Positions 1-13,030 of a stretch of 64,000 bases of DNA are shown here, in pieces. How positions within the stretch are numbered: the stretch's first letter is position 1; each line of letters begins with the position of its first letter. A program made the translations under genes and the position numbers. Origin of the DNA: Spongilla lacustris (taxonomy: Eukaryota > Porifera > Demospongiae > Spongillida > Spongillidae); assembly GCA_949361645.1 (NCBI GenBank), contig OX442436.1, positions 124,001 through 188,000 on the forward strand, written 5' to 3'. A model generated the notes under the pieces. It made no database searches, had not been told where the DNA came from, and worked only from the letters and a program-made list of their open reading frames with translations.

Positions 1-2
1 CG

Positions 3-1768
3 TGGCTCATTTTGGGACTCTCTGTGCGAAGGTTGGTGCTAGACATGGAAGTTTACCGTCCTGCTGACAGCGACGCTGCGTCGTCCGATACAAGTGGTGA
101 CCTTTTAGTTTAATTCATTGGTCGTGTAGCAAAGCTTGTAAAAACTTTGTGTGTTCCTTACACACCTCACCTTGCAAATTTACCCGCATTTGGTTCTAGC
201 TTTTGCATTCATCCCACGATAATTATAAAATGCTTTCATTTTTTATACAACCGCGCACGATACATACTTATGTGCACGGAAAAAGCAGAAAGAATTCCTC
301 CGCTTGTTATTGGGGTAGTTTACCCAGACCGCAGCTCTTTGTATTCATTGATTGAACTACTTGTTAACAAATGACTCGATTTTTTTTTTTCTAATCCACA
401 GCCATGGTGCAGCAATGTTCACCGCTCTCCTCCACCGCCAGGCAGCTCTGTCAACACTTCAGCGCGGGCTCCTGTGACTTCTACACCCTTTGCATAGACT
501 CTCTGGCCAGTTGCGGACCCAAAGGTTTTGCCCAGGCCTATGCACAGCGACGTTGTGAAAATGTGCGCCAACTAAATGCCACAAGTAGCTCCCCACTTGC
601 TCAATGGGCTGCAAACCAGGACCAATGTTTACAAGCCAAACTATACAGCATGCTTGCTTCTGGGACCAATAAACTCTCCTGCCTTCAATTCGAAAGTGCA
701 GCATTTGGCCAATTAGAAACGTGCTACACGAACAGTAAACAACAGCTTTGCGCCGCATTGAAAGCTACCGACAATGATGCATTCTTGAGGGACATTCCGC
801 CCCTCATTCAGGCTATTGGTGGCAGTGAATACTACGTTGGTCTAGCCGTGAGACAGTTTGAAAAAGCTATTACTAGCTGCAATACGTCGCTTCCAGTGGC
901 AGCAATCTTCCCGAATACCTCCGTGCACCACGCTACATACTGCATTGCAGTCCAACCAGGGAATCCTTCCTTTGCCACGCCTAATAATTTCATTAGCGTG
1001 TTCAATTCTGAACTAAGAAGCTATGGAGGTTCCTGGAAGTACATTGGTGTGGATTGGGACTGGAGATGTGTCAGTAAAAATCAGTTACTGTCTAAGCCAG
1101 TGTCCCCCTCTCCCTCAGACTACTTTCATTTTGTTGCTTGGTACCCTAATGCAGCTAGCATGATTGCCCCTGTTGTCCAAAATGGTCTGCGTATTGTCCC
1201 AATCAGTCCTTCAGCAAACATTCTGTATCTGCTTTTCAGCCTACAATACTCCAATACCACGTGTGGGGATGGACTGCTTCAGGCTGGAGAGCTGTGTGAC
1301 CTAGCTGTCTACAATGGTGCCTCCACCTCCACTCATCCAACCTACCTGAATGAGACTGGCTGCAGTGTGCAGTGCTCCCCCGCACAAGGCTTTGAATGTT
1401 ACGCTGGACCCCTGCAACCATCCATCTGCGCAGAGGTGACCTGTGGGGATGGCTTTAAGGCCAGCACAGAGGCATGTGATGACGGAAACACCAACAATGG
1501 AGATGGTTGTTCCAGCAGCTGTGCTGTTGAATCAGGGTACCAGTGCAGGATGGCAGGTCTACTGTCCAAGTGCAAACCTGTGTTCCTACCTCCAAGCAAT
1601 AACTTCACTACGGCCAGTCCAACACCTTACAGGCCTGGGACCTTGCACCCCTTTGCAGCCACACGAGTGACCTCCAGTCCCCAGCCCTCATTGGAGAGTG
1701 GCACGTCAATGCTCAGTGTCCCGCACACTTTTCTTCTTTCTCTTGTGCTGCTGTTGTGGGCAAGATAG
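3..1768 (+). CDS. Cys-rich secreted/surface protein with two CGDG (DUF4215-like) repeats, 5' partial
   Basis: Main exon 402-1768. An upstream exon ends near 96 (donor gtgacc at 97); its open frame, containing WLILGLSV, joins the main exon in frame, so the gene probably begins before the window. The exposed part has many paired Cys and several N-glycosylation sites. Two copies of the pattern CGDG...E.CD...GC...C lie near residues 287 and 346 of the 454-residue main-exon frame; the second reads CDDGNTNNGDGCSSSC. The C-terminus is a hydrophobic stretch (HTFLLSLVLLLW) with one basic residue and stop, preceded by a Ser/Thr/Pro linker, which resembles a GPI-anchor signal. The repeat type is known from myxobacterial and animal extracellular proteins. 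No enzymatic domain is seen; the function is unknown. Confidence 0.6.
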
Positions 1769-2485
1769 TCACCTTTGGATACCGATATTTACGTGCACTC
1801 AATCAATCAACAGGTGTGGTGCAAATATATCAATTCCATTATCCTAGAATATTTATAGCATCAGAGTTTTTAACAATATGACCCATCGAAAGAACTGACC
1901 CAAAAGGATTATGGATAATAGCCTCAACATTCGACATCTCTCAAGTGTGATATATCTGACAATGAATTAATTTTATTCATATCTAGCGTTGTGTGCACGT
2001 TTGATGCATTAATCACTTTTCCCACAGAGTTATCATGTAAACCTTTGCAGCCATCACTTAGTCCTGTCTGTGTGCTTGTCTCCAGTGTACTTTGTGTTCA
2101 AATTGAATTTCCTGTCAACTCTTCGTCTCCACAACCATTGGGGATAGGGTGGTGTAACTCTAAGCCTCCTTGCTAGTAATATAAGCTACTGTACTGTTAT
2201 TAGATTAGTATTAATTACAGTAATTCTCAACATATGTGTGCGCTCATCTTACATCTTCCCAGGATTAATGCTCTCTGTAGGGCTTCTTTCCTATTATACC
2301 AACCCTTCAAGTGGCCAACAAACTCTATGATGCTGAAGACATCAAAAGTGAAGAGCAAGTATGAAGCATGGTAGACATACTAACCACATCACACACAAGC
2401 AAAGTGCATTAATAGAAATCATAGTGTTCTGTTTGTCTTCTGCTCCCATCTGAAGTGGTAATTATGGGTTGCCTAACAGACCAGG
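1769..2485. other. Intergenic, convergent gene ends
   Basis: This gap lies between the stop of the Cys-rich gene (+) and the stop of MMACHC (-). It is AT-rich and presumably holds both 3' UTRs. I see no exon with good splice sites and no repeat. Confidence 0.5.
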
Positions 2486-3659
2486 TCATGACTGATTACA
2501 GCTAAGGTACTTCTCAAGCAGCTTAGCTCTCTTGGAGGGCTCTGTCAGGAAGTATTCCTTCTGATCTGCTGAGTATCGCTCCAGCACCTGTCCATCAAAG
2601 GTGTCTCTGTAGCTACTATCCTGCCAACGAAAATTAAAAGCCTCCAACAACTCAATTCTTTTCTCCCGTGTACGTACGCAGTCAACGGGCCCACTCTGGG
2701 CCAGCCCCTCACATAACATGTTCCTGAATATGAGGGCCCCTCTAAATGCAAACCATCCCCCATACAGGGGATGCATGGCAACCCCATAAATGTTTTTATC
2801 ACAAGGCCAGTGGTCTGGTTGGACATCGCTACGTTGGTAGTAGAAGGTGGCACCAGACACATGACCAGCTGACTGCACCAGTATCTTTGGTCTGCGTGTA
2901 GCTGGGTCCTGATCAAAGTCATGTAGAGCCTCTATGTCTTCCCCAGGGTAGAGGGCGCAAAGTTGTGTGCACAGCTCCTTCATGCACTGGTCCAACGGAT
3001 CAAGGAGCAAGGTGTGCTTCTTTTGGGATAGAAATGGGACAAAGAGCTTCTCAAACATGGTTGGTGTGCTTATGAGGAGTACAGCCAGAGTATCTTCATG
3101 GTACGGCAGCCTGAAGGGAGGGGTCACCACTGCATTGTACCAACCCACCTGATGAAATGAGAATATTGAATATGAGCTCCATGGCAACCAATATGAGCTC
3201 CATGGCAACCAATCTACAAGCATGACCAATGATGAGCACTTCACACAGACAGGAGACATATGGATGGGAGGGCAAGGTCTAGTTATGTTAATCTGGGTGT
3301 ATGATGTTAGAGCAGGGGCTGTGATGTGGAGGTGGGGGGGGGGGAATCCACACTAATAAATATACCTTTTAGTGGACCAGACTGGACAGATACCCTTGAG
3401 TGGGGCCAGACTAACACATACCGTGCAGTGGACTGGACAGATACCCAATTCATTACAACTTGGCTGTAAACATACAACTCCTTACATGCATAATTGCTGT
3501 AGTGGTACGTGGGAAAGGGGGCGTGTGTAAGTGAGTGTGTGTGAATATACCCACCATCAGCAAAGATTCATGTGTGTCATGTATTTGGAAAGTTGTGACC
3601 CAGTGCTGATGTAATTACATTCAAAGCAACACAGCTGTTCTATTAGTTGCAAAGGTTAA

Positions 3660-3696
<37 letters not shown>

Positions 3697-4235
3697 AGCA
3701 ATGGTGCACAGGGGTGGTGGGGGTGGGGGTGGAGTGGTGGGGGTGGGGGTGGAGTGGTGGTGGTGGGGGTAAAGTGGGAATGTATAGTAGCATGTGAGTG
3801 CGTGTAAGTGGAGGAGTTTTGAAGTTTGCCAGCAATTGTAGCCCAGTAAGGTTATGAAATAGCTTCAGTTAATTCTAAGAAGCCTTAGGATACATGCCCA
3901 CTGGGGCATACGCTGTGACATTCCGAAAGTGCTGAATTCCAATCATTTTTTGTACGTACTGTATTACGTTTGTACGCACAGAGAAACAAAATATTCCCAA
4001 CAAAAACGGTTTGTAATTACTAACCAGCTCATAGGCCTACTATGACCTCATTAACAGGCCATACGTAACCTCATAAGGACCATACGTCACCTCATATTAA
4101 CGGCCTTACGCTCATATCAATACTATCAGTCTACAAGTAACGGTTAGCTCACACCTTAAATGGTCTACATTCCATCCCTGTATCGGCCAATTCAGTATTC
4201 AACAGTTCGAGGACCCGCTCGTACTTGCTCGTCAT
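2486..4235 (-). CDS. MMACHC: MMACHC, cyanocobalamin reductase / alkylcobalamin dealkylase
   Basis: Two exons: 4235-4155 (27 codons, donor gtgtga) and 3148-2486, joined in phase 0 across a 1-kb intron, giving 247 residues. The N-terminus reads MTSKYERVLELL, then VGWYN straight after the junction, as in vertebrate MMACHC (cblC). Family signatures seen: RRPKILVQSAGHVSG, FYYQRSDV, GVAMHPLYGGWFAFRG, FNFRWQDSSYRD and a tail DQKEYFLTEPSKR. The family binds incoming cobalamin in the cytosol and removes its upper ligand using glutathione or flavin. The Pro-rich tail of human MMACHC (282 aa) is absent. A frame open 5' of 3148 is intron read-through and was not used. The start faces the LRRK-like gene less than 150 bp away. 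Confidence 0.93.
3661..3780. repeat. (CA)n and GGGGGT-rich tandem repeat in MMACHC intron
   Basis: About 15 CA units are followed by purine-rich imperfect repeats of gtgggggtggagtggtg. Both lie in the single MMACHC intron. Confidence 0.85.
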
Positions 4236-4375
4236 TCTTTAGTCGCGTGACGTTGTAGCTCAGCCCCGCCTCTTTCACAGCTGATGTCGATTTATCGTTT
4301 GGTCTCAGATGGAACCTGCCCGTGGACCTAGACGGTACGGTACGCTGTAAATGTGTACGTGCGCGATCACAATAT
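4236..4375. promoter_or_regulatory. Probable bidirectional promoter, MMACHC / LRRK-like
   Basis: The two start codons diverge from a gap of 73-140 bp, depending on which LRRK start is right. The gap must hold both transcription start regions. No clear TATA box is visible. This is inferred from spacing only. Confidence 0.4.
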
Positions 4376-7300
4376 ATGAATGCAGACGTGTTCATACGTG
4401 TGCGCAGTTTTTGTGTCACCCTTACACTGACGCTACACTCGTTCATTCTTAAATTAAGACCATTATTGGCCGTCCACGTGTTCGGAAGTGAAGGCTCTGG
4501 CAAGGAGACGCTCAGGACGCAGTGGCTTGAGTCGACTCACGCGGCCGTGTTGTCGGAGGTGGCTGACGTGTGCTTTGTCGTGGAGGTATGTACCAAAAGA
4601 GCGGGGGCGCGTATCAAAATAACGCGTGACCTCTGTGTGTGCAGCTAGACACGCCAAGGGAAGGGACAGCACCTACAGCACGGACGGTGATCGTACTTTA
4701 CAGGCTGGATGACCAGGTGAGAACTTTTTACGGTTATGAAGGCAGCCTGACATGCAACGTACCCCTTGCTCAGTCAAGCATTGTAAAGGCAGAGGAATCC
4801 CTCAGAGGAGTACATACCAATGACACCCTCAAGGGTTCGGCTACTTTTGTAATTGAAAACCACCTGGAGGAGGTATTTGAAGGTGGGCATCTCGAGGTCT
4901 CAGATGTAAGTTGTGTGTTGTGCTAAGAGGGTTGACTGTGGTATGACTGCTGTGCTTCAACATAGCTCCCCGAGACACTTCAAGGAGTGATTGGTGCCAT
5001 CTCCCTTCATCATGAGGATGTCTGTGACATGGCTGTAAAGTGTTGGGCCTTGAAGGTCAGCGATGGAGTGCAGGTGGCTGGACTGCTTCACCAGGCCATT
5101 ATCACACCTGCCCTCGGTCTGCTGAGTGCTGAAGACAAGACAAAGGTGCAGACATTGTGTATTGTTCCATGTTATGTGGCATTTCAAAGACACCTTGTCT
5201 ATCGACAGCTCATCTCTGTGGCATGTAGGGATGGCAAGGTGCAAGTGTTGAAGCTCCTACTGACCACAGTGGGGGACACTGACCCTTCTGTGTGGCTGAA
5301 CCTTGCCATGGCCAACCTGGAGCAAGAGGGGGTCCTAGGCGCCCAGTCCCCAGCACTTCTCGAGGTCGCAAGGTTTGCTTACAATCTGGACCCCACCTTC
5401 TGTCAGTCTGCCATAGTCCGCCTTGCAGAGAAGTATCCGCACTCCTCCCTCATCCTGCTGCACGAGCTGTGTGGCCAACATGGACACTCTGAGAACCACT
5501 TTATCAAGAGTGGCCTCTCCCTCATATCCTTGCCATCCAGTTGGATCCAGAACCCAAAAATCACATTCATTGACCTCTCTGGTAACCTCCTATCATCTGT
5601 GCCTGATGATCTCTTCAAATTGCCCCAGCTGACCCAGCTTAATATCTCTCACAATCGTATTGCCTCCATTCCTTCTATTTTGGTCTGGAACTGCCCCTTG
5701 CTGCGTTCCCTTGATCTCTCCCACAACAAGCTTGCTGACACGCCATACGAGCTCCTGGTTCAGCAGCCCGGGGTGAGTCCAGAACAGAAGAAGACTGGCT
5801 TCAACCTCCATGCACGCGTTCGCTCCTTGACTACCGTGACAATCAGTCACAATACCCTGCTGACCAATGTACCAGAGTGGGTGTGTCTCCTCCCTAACCT
5901 CAATATCCTGGAGATGACCGGACTGCCCAGTCTGAGCACATTATCCCCTTATCTCTCCCACTGCCGCTACATGTGCGTGCTGCAGGTGGACAAGGATAGG
6001 TTGAAGTCCCCGCCCCCTGAAGTGGTCCAGGAGGGAACCAGAACCATCATGGCCTACCTGAGGTGCAAGCTGAGGGGATCCTCACCCTATCGCCATGTCA
6101 AGGTCATTGTCATGGGCGACAAAGGATGTGGGAAGTCCACACTCTTTGCCCAAATGGTCAACTCGAAGAACAAAGGAGGCTTAGACACCATGTTGGAGGG
6201 TACTGTGGTGTACCCAGCAAAGTCACATAGGGACAGGCCCAAAACAACGTTCCACGTCATGCAGCTGAGCAGCGAAGACGTGCTAAGCTGTACCCACTCT
6301 TGCCTCCTCACCTACCGGAGCATCTTTGTGTGCCTGTGGAATGTGGTGGAGGGGCGTGGCGCTCTGAAGGGGCTGGTGACGTGGCTGAGGATGATCCAGG
6401 CGTGTGTGCCAGGGTCACCCACCATTGTAGCTGCCACACACATGGACAAGGTCTCAGGTCTGGACCCGGCCACCATTGTGGAGTGGCTGAACGCAGAGCT
6501 GGGGGACATCCACCAGCTGCAGAGTGCCCACCTGGCTGCAAAGTATGGCTTCCCTCCCCTGGTCAATGTGGTGACCATGACTTGTTCCAACCCTGGTGAC
6601 ATCGAGCTTCTGATGGAGGATCTGTACAAGTTCTCCTCCCTCCTCAGGAGGCCAGGTAGGAAGGAGGCAGTGACCGAGGAGCAGATACCACGTCTGTACC
6701 TTGAGCTCCAGAACCTTATTGAAATGAAGGTGCGGGCTATGAAGACAGAGCGGCCATATGTCCCCGTGATGAACCATGAAGAGTTCTCTGACTATGTGCG
6801 CTCCCTGACCTTCCAGTACGATGATTTGGAGGAGGGGCAGGAGGAGTTTGCCTTGGCTTGTCGCTTCCTGCATGATGCAGGGACCATTGTACACTACCAG
6901 AGTCCAATAGCGGGGATGAGTGACCTCTACTTCCTGGACCTCCAGTGGCTGGCTAACAGGCTTGCTACCATTATCTTGACTCAGATGGGGCAGCGATCAG
7001 GTGTGGGTGGGGCATTAGTGTCAAGCCAAAGGCTCTCCATTCTGTTCCAAGTAGCGGAGATGCCATCCTACCTGTACAGCGGCTTCATGACCCTGATGGA
7101 GAGCTATGACATCATGGTCAGTCTAAATATGGAACGTACAAACTTCCTTTTCCCGTCCCTCCTTCCTCAAGCCCCACCCCCACAGTACCCGCCGTACGAT
7201 CTCTCGGCAGAGCAGCTATTGGTCCATTACATCAGTATGACCTATCTGCCCAATGGCTTCTTTAGCAGGCTGTTATCTCGAATCGTCACTTACATACGGC

Positions 7301-10300
7301 AGCTCTCTGGTCAGTTACTGGCCACGAGCTCCACCCCTCTTCTCCCTGACGACAAAGAAGAGGAGGAAGTGGATGGAGCCATGGTGGCAGGTAAGCTGTT
7401 CCATCACGGTCCTCGTACCCTGTACCTTGATAAGAGGGGGTACGTGTCTCAGCGGGACGGGGCTGGGGAGGAGGATGAGCTAAGCCTACGTCAGAAGATC
7501 TGGGCACTCACCCTGTCCATGTTGGGGAGCAGTGGTACCCGCTACCGCAGTCTGACAGAGAAGCTACTGACCTTGTCAGAACCAGTCCTGAGGCAGCAGG
7601 GCACAGCAGATGTACAGCAGGGGGGAGGACCTGGTACTATCAGCAACGAGTTCTCCTCGTGTGTGATTTGGCAGAGGGGCCTGTTTGCAGCATTTCCCCA
7701 GGGGGCCAAATTCTGGCTTGAGGTGTGCATGGACGGGCTGGTGCTACTGGTGGGAGGAGCCCCACTTCAAAAGGTGAAGGTATTATCCTTCATTGTGTCG
7801 TGCATAACAGCCCTGGCTGAGGACCACTACAGAGGCCTGGGGGTGGTGCCCCTCAGTCCTTGCCCAACATGTCTGACAAGGTACTGGAGCCAGAGCGACA
7901 AGGGCACTGGGAAACGCCTCTCATTTGCGCAGTCCTATTTAGAGCCCACCACCATTGCTGCCGTTGAAGATTTTGTCCACTCATCTCCGCCAAAGAGTGC
8001 AAACAGACATCGTCTTATAAGGCACTCGAGAGTTGATGCAGATGTGGAGGGAGAGGGGATCCTCTTCCTGGGGAATGAGGTGCCCATGTTCCCTGTGAGC
8101 CTGGCTGTGCAGGATAGGAGTTCAAAGAGCATGCTTTGTGCTCTCTGCAGCACAGATGTCACGTGGAAGGATGTTGCCCCCAACGTCCTGCTGCTTGACT
8201 TTGCTGACAGGCTGTTGCTTAAGGCTACACTGCTGCAAGTCTCAGAGGATAACGCCTCTCTTTTGGGGAGAGGGGGTTTTGGAAAGGTCTGCAGCCTGGC
8301 CTCTGTTTGTGTTGTTCATCCACCATTCCATACTGTTCATCCACCATTCCATACTGTTCATCCAGCATTCCATACTGCTTATCTACCATTCCATACTGCT
8401 CATCTACCATTCCATACTGTTCCTCCACCATTCCATACTGTTCATCCACCATTCCATACTGTTCATCCACCATTCCATACTGTTCATCCACCATTCCATA
8501 CTGTTCATCCACCATTCCATACTGTTCATCCACCATTCCATACTGTTCATCCACCATTCCATACTGTTCATCCACCATTCCATACTGTTCATCCACTATT
8601 CCATACTGTTCATCCTTGGTTCCATGCTACCATTGTCAGGTGCTCAAAGGAGTTTACAATGGAAGTGCTGTGGCAGTCAAGGTGTTCCAACCATCTGGTG
8701 CTCCCGGAGCACCAGCAATAACACCCCAGTGGTGCTATCTGGCCCTCAGGGAGGAACTTAGCATTGCTGGACATCTCAACCACCCACGCATTGCACCTTT
8801 GGTGGGCGTGTGCCTCAGGCCTCTGTGTATGGTGATGCAGCTGGCTCCACAAGGCTCACTGTCCAAACATCTCGCACTGTGCCCTAGTGGCCTTGACCCC
8901 ATGGTCACACATGAAGTATTGCTGCAGGTATGGGTACCATCCACACTCCATTTAATGCCCCCTACCTCTGCATCCAACTAATTCATCTTTCACATTAATA
9001 ACTTCGTGCCTACACATTAGTACACCTTATTAATACCATAATCTACAATTAGTGTCTCAAATGCCTACTATCCTTTCCCTCATTACTTCTCCACACTCCT
9101 CTTATTTACTTCCTCTCCACCTCCTCCCTTCTCCCTCCTCCCTTCTCCCCTCCTCCTTTCTCCCCTCCTCCCTTCTCCCCTCCTCCCCTCCCCCTCCCCC
9201 CCCCTCCCCTCCCCTCCCTTGCAGATAGCTGATGGTCTCCAGTACCTTCATTCTTTGTACATTGTCCACCGTGACATCAAAGCAAGCAATGTTCTGGTGT
9301 GGGGGCTGCACCCCCAGCATGGTGTGGATGTGCGGCTTTCTGACTACGGGACCTCGCAGTTCTCAATGCCCCTGGGACTGAGGGGCACAAAGGGGACAGA
9401 AGAGTACATGGCTCCGGAGTGTTTCAAGAAGAAAATGTCTTATGACGAGAAGGTTGGTCCCCTTGCGAGGCTCGTGCACTGTTGCCATTCCCAGATTTAT
9501 TTCTTTATGTAGGTGGACATCTTTTCCTTAGGACTGCTTCTGTTCCATCTGGTCACAGGGCGCAGGCTGTACACCAGCAATGTTCTTAACAACACAGGCC
9601 CCTCCCACTCTGGGTCATCCACAAAATGCCCTTCTCTGAGTGCGGCTCTTTCCTCATCCTTCTCCGAGCAGCAGCACTCTGCTGGTGCGGAGCACAGCGT
9701 AGGGGTACACCAGGCAGCCAGGAGGGAACCTCTGACCTCATGCTATGCCGCGTGCATGCAGCCTCTGCTTGAGGGGTGCCTGGCCCTCGAGCCTTGTGAT
9801 CGACCTACGGCCCAGGGCGTGTACAGCAGACTGGTGGTGTGTCCTGGCTCTCTTCCCCAGGCCAATTTCATTACTGCAGAGGTTAAGAAAGCCATCTATG
9901 TGCCAAGTACAGGTGTGGTGTTGGGGCAGGCAGCAGACTCCAACAAGATGTTGGAGATTGCTCCTGTGTCTTGGACTGCGCAGACAAGAATGTTACACCT
10001 TCCCTGCCAGAATGAGGCTGTCAGCTGTTTTGTGTGTGCTGAAGAAGAGATGTACCTGTGTTCTGAGAGTGGGCTGGTCTCCTCCCTCTCCCTCCCACAC
10101 CTCTCCTCTGGGCTTATTGCCTCCTCCCCGCTCCCAAGCGGTCCACTGTCCATCTTCACTCATCCCGATAAAATGGGCACCAGGATTTTGGTTGGTCTAG
10201 CCAATGGAATGGTGGCAGTGTACACTCCACGAGGCTCTCAGCACCCTCTGAAGTCTGAACCAAAGATGGTGGTCTTGTTTGACCACCCTGACTTGGCCAG

Positions 10301-11057
10301 GGTGGCTGTACACTGTGCCATATACCACGAGGGGATGTTGTGGTGTGGGTGTGGCCGACATCTCATTGTGGTCCGCCCCTCAGACTACGAGCTCCTGCAC
10401 ATGCGCCCCGCCTCCAGCGACAGCACCTATGTCACACACCTCGTTGCATCAGGGAGATATGTGTGGGCGGGCCTCCATGAGAGCTGTGAGCTGGCTGTGT
10501 TCTGCAGCATGATGGCTATGGAGGGAAAGAGTGTGACCAAAGTGGACCAGATCAAGTGTAGGTAAGAGATGTGGGGGAGGGAAGGAATGGGGAGGAGGGA
10601 AAGGAGTGGGGAGGAGGGAAGGAATGGGAGAGGAGGGGAGGTATGAGCAGTGATACGGGAGAGCCTTGTTATGTGATCATATGTATGTACAGTTCAGCGT
10701 ACCTAGGAGGGATGGAGTGGAATAGAATGATCTCATTTCAATTCACATTAATTGAATTTTAACCTGTTCAGTGACTTACTTGGACTGAGCAGTGAAAACC
10801 TGTACTTGGCAAATGTGACAGAGCTGACATCCAGTGGTGATGTGGTGTGGGTTGGTACTCAAGGGGGATACCTTCTCGCCTTCCATTCACCAACGCAAAG
10901 CCTTTTAACTGTACAACATCACCATGGCAACATATCAACGCTGGTGATGCACGATATGGACCACTTAGTGACATTTGGAACAAATCAGTTTGAAGACGAT
11001 AGTCACTCCTTCACGGTGTGGAGAGTCTTTTCTAAATATATGCATTCATTGAAATAA
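4376..11057 (+). CDS. LRRK: LRRK-type ROCO protein kinase (LRR-Roc-COR-kinase-WD40-like)
   Basis: Exons: 4376-4585, 4645-4716, 4774-4905, 4966-8286, 8640-8927, 9225-9452, 9513-10561, 10772-11057; all phases agree, giving about 1861 aa. An alternative first exon 4309-4334 spliced to 4459 also keeps frame. Residues about 315-480 are leucine-rich repeats. The Roc GTPase has GDKGCGKST near 522-530 and a THMD guanine-specificity motif near 629; a canonical DxxG switch-2 is not evident. COR follows (FALACRFLHDAGTIVHYQ, SDLYFLDLQWL). The kinase starts at LGRGGFGK, has VAVK, HRDIKASN and a DYG in place of DFG (residues 1381-1383), as in LRRK2, then GTEEYMAPE. A beta-propeller-like C-terminal region runs to the stop. 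The N-terminus carries a degenerate second P-loop, GSEGSGKET (residues 37-45). Such proteins regulate Rab GTPases and vesicle traffic. Confidence 0.9.
8311..8622 (+). repeat. 21-bp minisatellite in LRRK kinase intron
   Basis: About 15 copies of a 21-bp unit containing CCATTCCATACTGTT fill the intron 8287-8639, which splits the kinase glycine loop after GFGK. The unit has no stop in several frames, so long false ORFs cross it on both strands. Confidence 0.95.
9103..9218 (+). repeat. Pyrimidine-rich low-complexity tract
   Basis: A C/T-only run (ccctcctcccttct pattern) directly precedes the 3' splice site of the HRD-motif exon at 9225. It acts as an extended polypyrimidine tract. Confidence 0.8.
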
Positions 11058-11147
11058 CTGACTTTTTTTTTAAAATCATTTTAAGCTTTTTAGTTCAGTT
11101 TTAATCCTCTTTTTGATAATCTGTATCACCCACTTTGCCATACAACT

Positions 11148-11470
11148 GTGATTATGTGGAGGGCTGTGTATGTGGGGTGGGTAGGTGGTTATGTGGAGGG
11201 CTGTGTATGTGGGGTGGGTAGGTGGTTATGTGGAGGGCTGTGTATGTGGGGTGGGTAGGTGGTTATGTGGAGGGCTGTGTATGTGGGGTGGGTAGGTGGT
11301 TATGTGGGGTGGGTAGGTGGTTATGTGGAGGGCTGTGTATGTGGGGGTGGGTAGGTGGTTATGTGGAGGGCTGTGTATGTGGGGGTGGGTAGGTGGTTAT
11401 GTGGAGGGCTGTGTATGTGGGGGTGGGTAGGTGGTTATGTGGAGGGCTGTGTATGTGGGGGTGGGTAGGA
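11148..11470 (+). repeat. About 38-bp minisatellite downstream of LRRK-like gene
   Basis: About eight copies of a unit built from ggttatgtggagggctgtgt plus atgtggggtgggtag. One shortened copy and one-base G-run variants are present. Confidence 0.9.
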
Positions 11471-11695
11471 GAGCTGTATATGAGTGGTCTGGACTAAATG
11501 GCCTTCATTGAAGGTGGTGTTGTTTGACAAAAGATATCAAGTCACACCATCAATCTATGATTAAAGTTTTATAATCATTTACTATCTCAAGAAATTAGAC
11601 ACTATTCAGCTATGACATCATGGAATGTACCTAGGTTATTATTATAATTATTATTTTGTTGTTGACATTAATAACATTAAATACAATATTCAGCT

Positions 11696-11992
11696 CTATG
11701 GCGGAGGAGCTATCCTAGAGAGGATAACTGTAGCATTGGCACAGACAAGGTTGAGGTTCAACCAGCCATATATCTTGTTGAGTACCATGGACTTTGGCCA
11801 GCACATGGAGGTGGCAAGTCTGGAGGCTACTGAGGAGGTGATGGCAGAGGCTTCTTCCCCCAAGCCCCATAGGACCATAGGGACACATACAAATCCTAGA
11901 TCTGAGCATTTGGGGTCGTTGGCTTGGTGCTTTCTCAACTTAGTGGCCTGGGCACCAGCTATGGCCGACACACACTTAATGCTGCAGTTCAA
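11696..11992 (-). mobile_element. Retroelement ORF relic, copy 1
   Basis: A 98-residue frame reads CVSAIAGAQATKLRKHQAND, then DLGFVCVPMVLWG, SRLATSMCWPKS and YGWLNLNLVCANATVILSR. The same order of blocks recurs at 12775 and 14340, which marks a dispersed family. From memory the pattern resembles the C-terminal part of reverse-transcriptase polyproteins common in invertebrate genomes. No ends or target duplication were found. Confidence 0.5.
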
Positions 11993-12479
11993 CAGTTGGG
12001 AAGTAATTATCAGCTGAACAGGTCTTGCTGTGGTCTCTACTTAAGTTGTTGACCTCACCTTAACCCCAATGTGTGCTTGTCAACAGGATGTCCATAATCC
12101 TATTATGGTGGGGACCACATCCCCACCATACTTGCAGGTGACTGCATGGTGGCCAAGGTGATCGAGTGCACTGCCAGGGCACAGTGCACATCGGGAGCCC
12201 TCTGATGTATCCAGGCCAAGCCACCATTTGATGGCAACCTGGGATCCATGTGAAGCCCCAAGCTCTCAGAGGGCCAGGAGGCAGCATGAGGGGAAGAAAC
12301 TGACAAAGGACATGTCTTGTCTGCCACAGAAGATGAGTTCAGCAGTAAGTTGAAGACATGTCAATGCATTGACAAAAGGTAATTTGGATGTCATCATCAA
12401 TAAGACCACAGGCAGGTAATAATTGTGCACATTTATAGGAGGATGTTGGGGCTATGCATGTATCGTTTATCCTTTTGTT

Positions 12480-12640
12480 ACTTCAGATGATGGTGTCCTC
12501 TGTCATGGAGTAAACCCTGTGTTGAAAAAGTTGGCAACCAAAATAGCATTGACATGGGACAAACCAGTGAGTGAAGTAACAGAATGGGGGAGGGCAAGAG
12601 CACTCAGAGCCTCAAACCTATGTGTAAGAGGTAAGCAAAA
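12480..12640 (+). mobile_element. Retroelement ORF relic, second type
   Basis: The frame reads VNPVLKKLATKIALTWDKPV, SEVTEWGRARALRASNLCVRG. This looks like the extreme C-terminus of an RT-bearing element and is related in style to the relic at 63.2 kb. It lacks a start and flanking element sequence. Confidence 0.4.
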
Positions 12641-12774
12641 AGAAAATTTCTATTTTCATGGGTGATGGAGTGGGACTACCCACATTGGTTAATGAATAGA
12701 ATTGTATGTGCTAAAATATATTATGTGTGTGTATTAATAATAGTCACACCATTGCTCAATGCAGTTATTTTATC

Positions 12775-13030
12775 CGAAGCAAGTGTGATAGCTGGGTCTG
12801 CAGCTTATGCAGCAGAACACATTGCAAGTGCAATGAGCTAGGTAGGGTCTGTATCCCCCTTGCTGTAGAACGTTATGGGTGAAGCCAAGCAAACACTATC
12901 CCGACTCAGATCACATTTAGCTTCTCAGCTGCATTGTTCCAAATCCCAGGCTATCACCTGACTCTATGGGAGACTTACATGTAGCGTTACTCTGGTGAGG
13001 GCAAATGCTAGAGTTCTGAACACATTTTCT
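12775..13030 (+). mobile_element. Retroelement ORF relic, copy 2, frameshifted
   Basis: Across two frames the text reads AGSAAYAAEHIASAMS, VERYG, LRSHLASQLHCSKSQA, LYGRL and VRANARV. This is the same block order as the minus-strand relic at 11.7 kb. Stops and frameshifts show it is dead. Confidence 0.45.

Noticed and set aside
4987..8721. Treating the long LRRK frame as one exon to 8721
   Set aside because: The kinase glycine loop is cut at 8286 (GFGK) and resumes at 8640 (VLKGVYNG). The sequence between is a minisatellite intron whose length (353 bp) is not a multiple of three.
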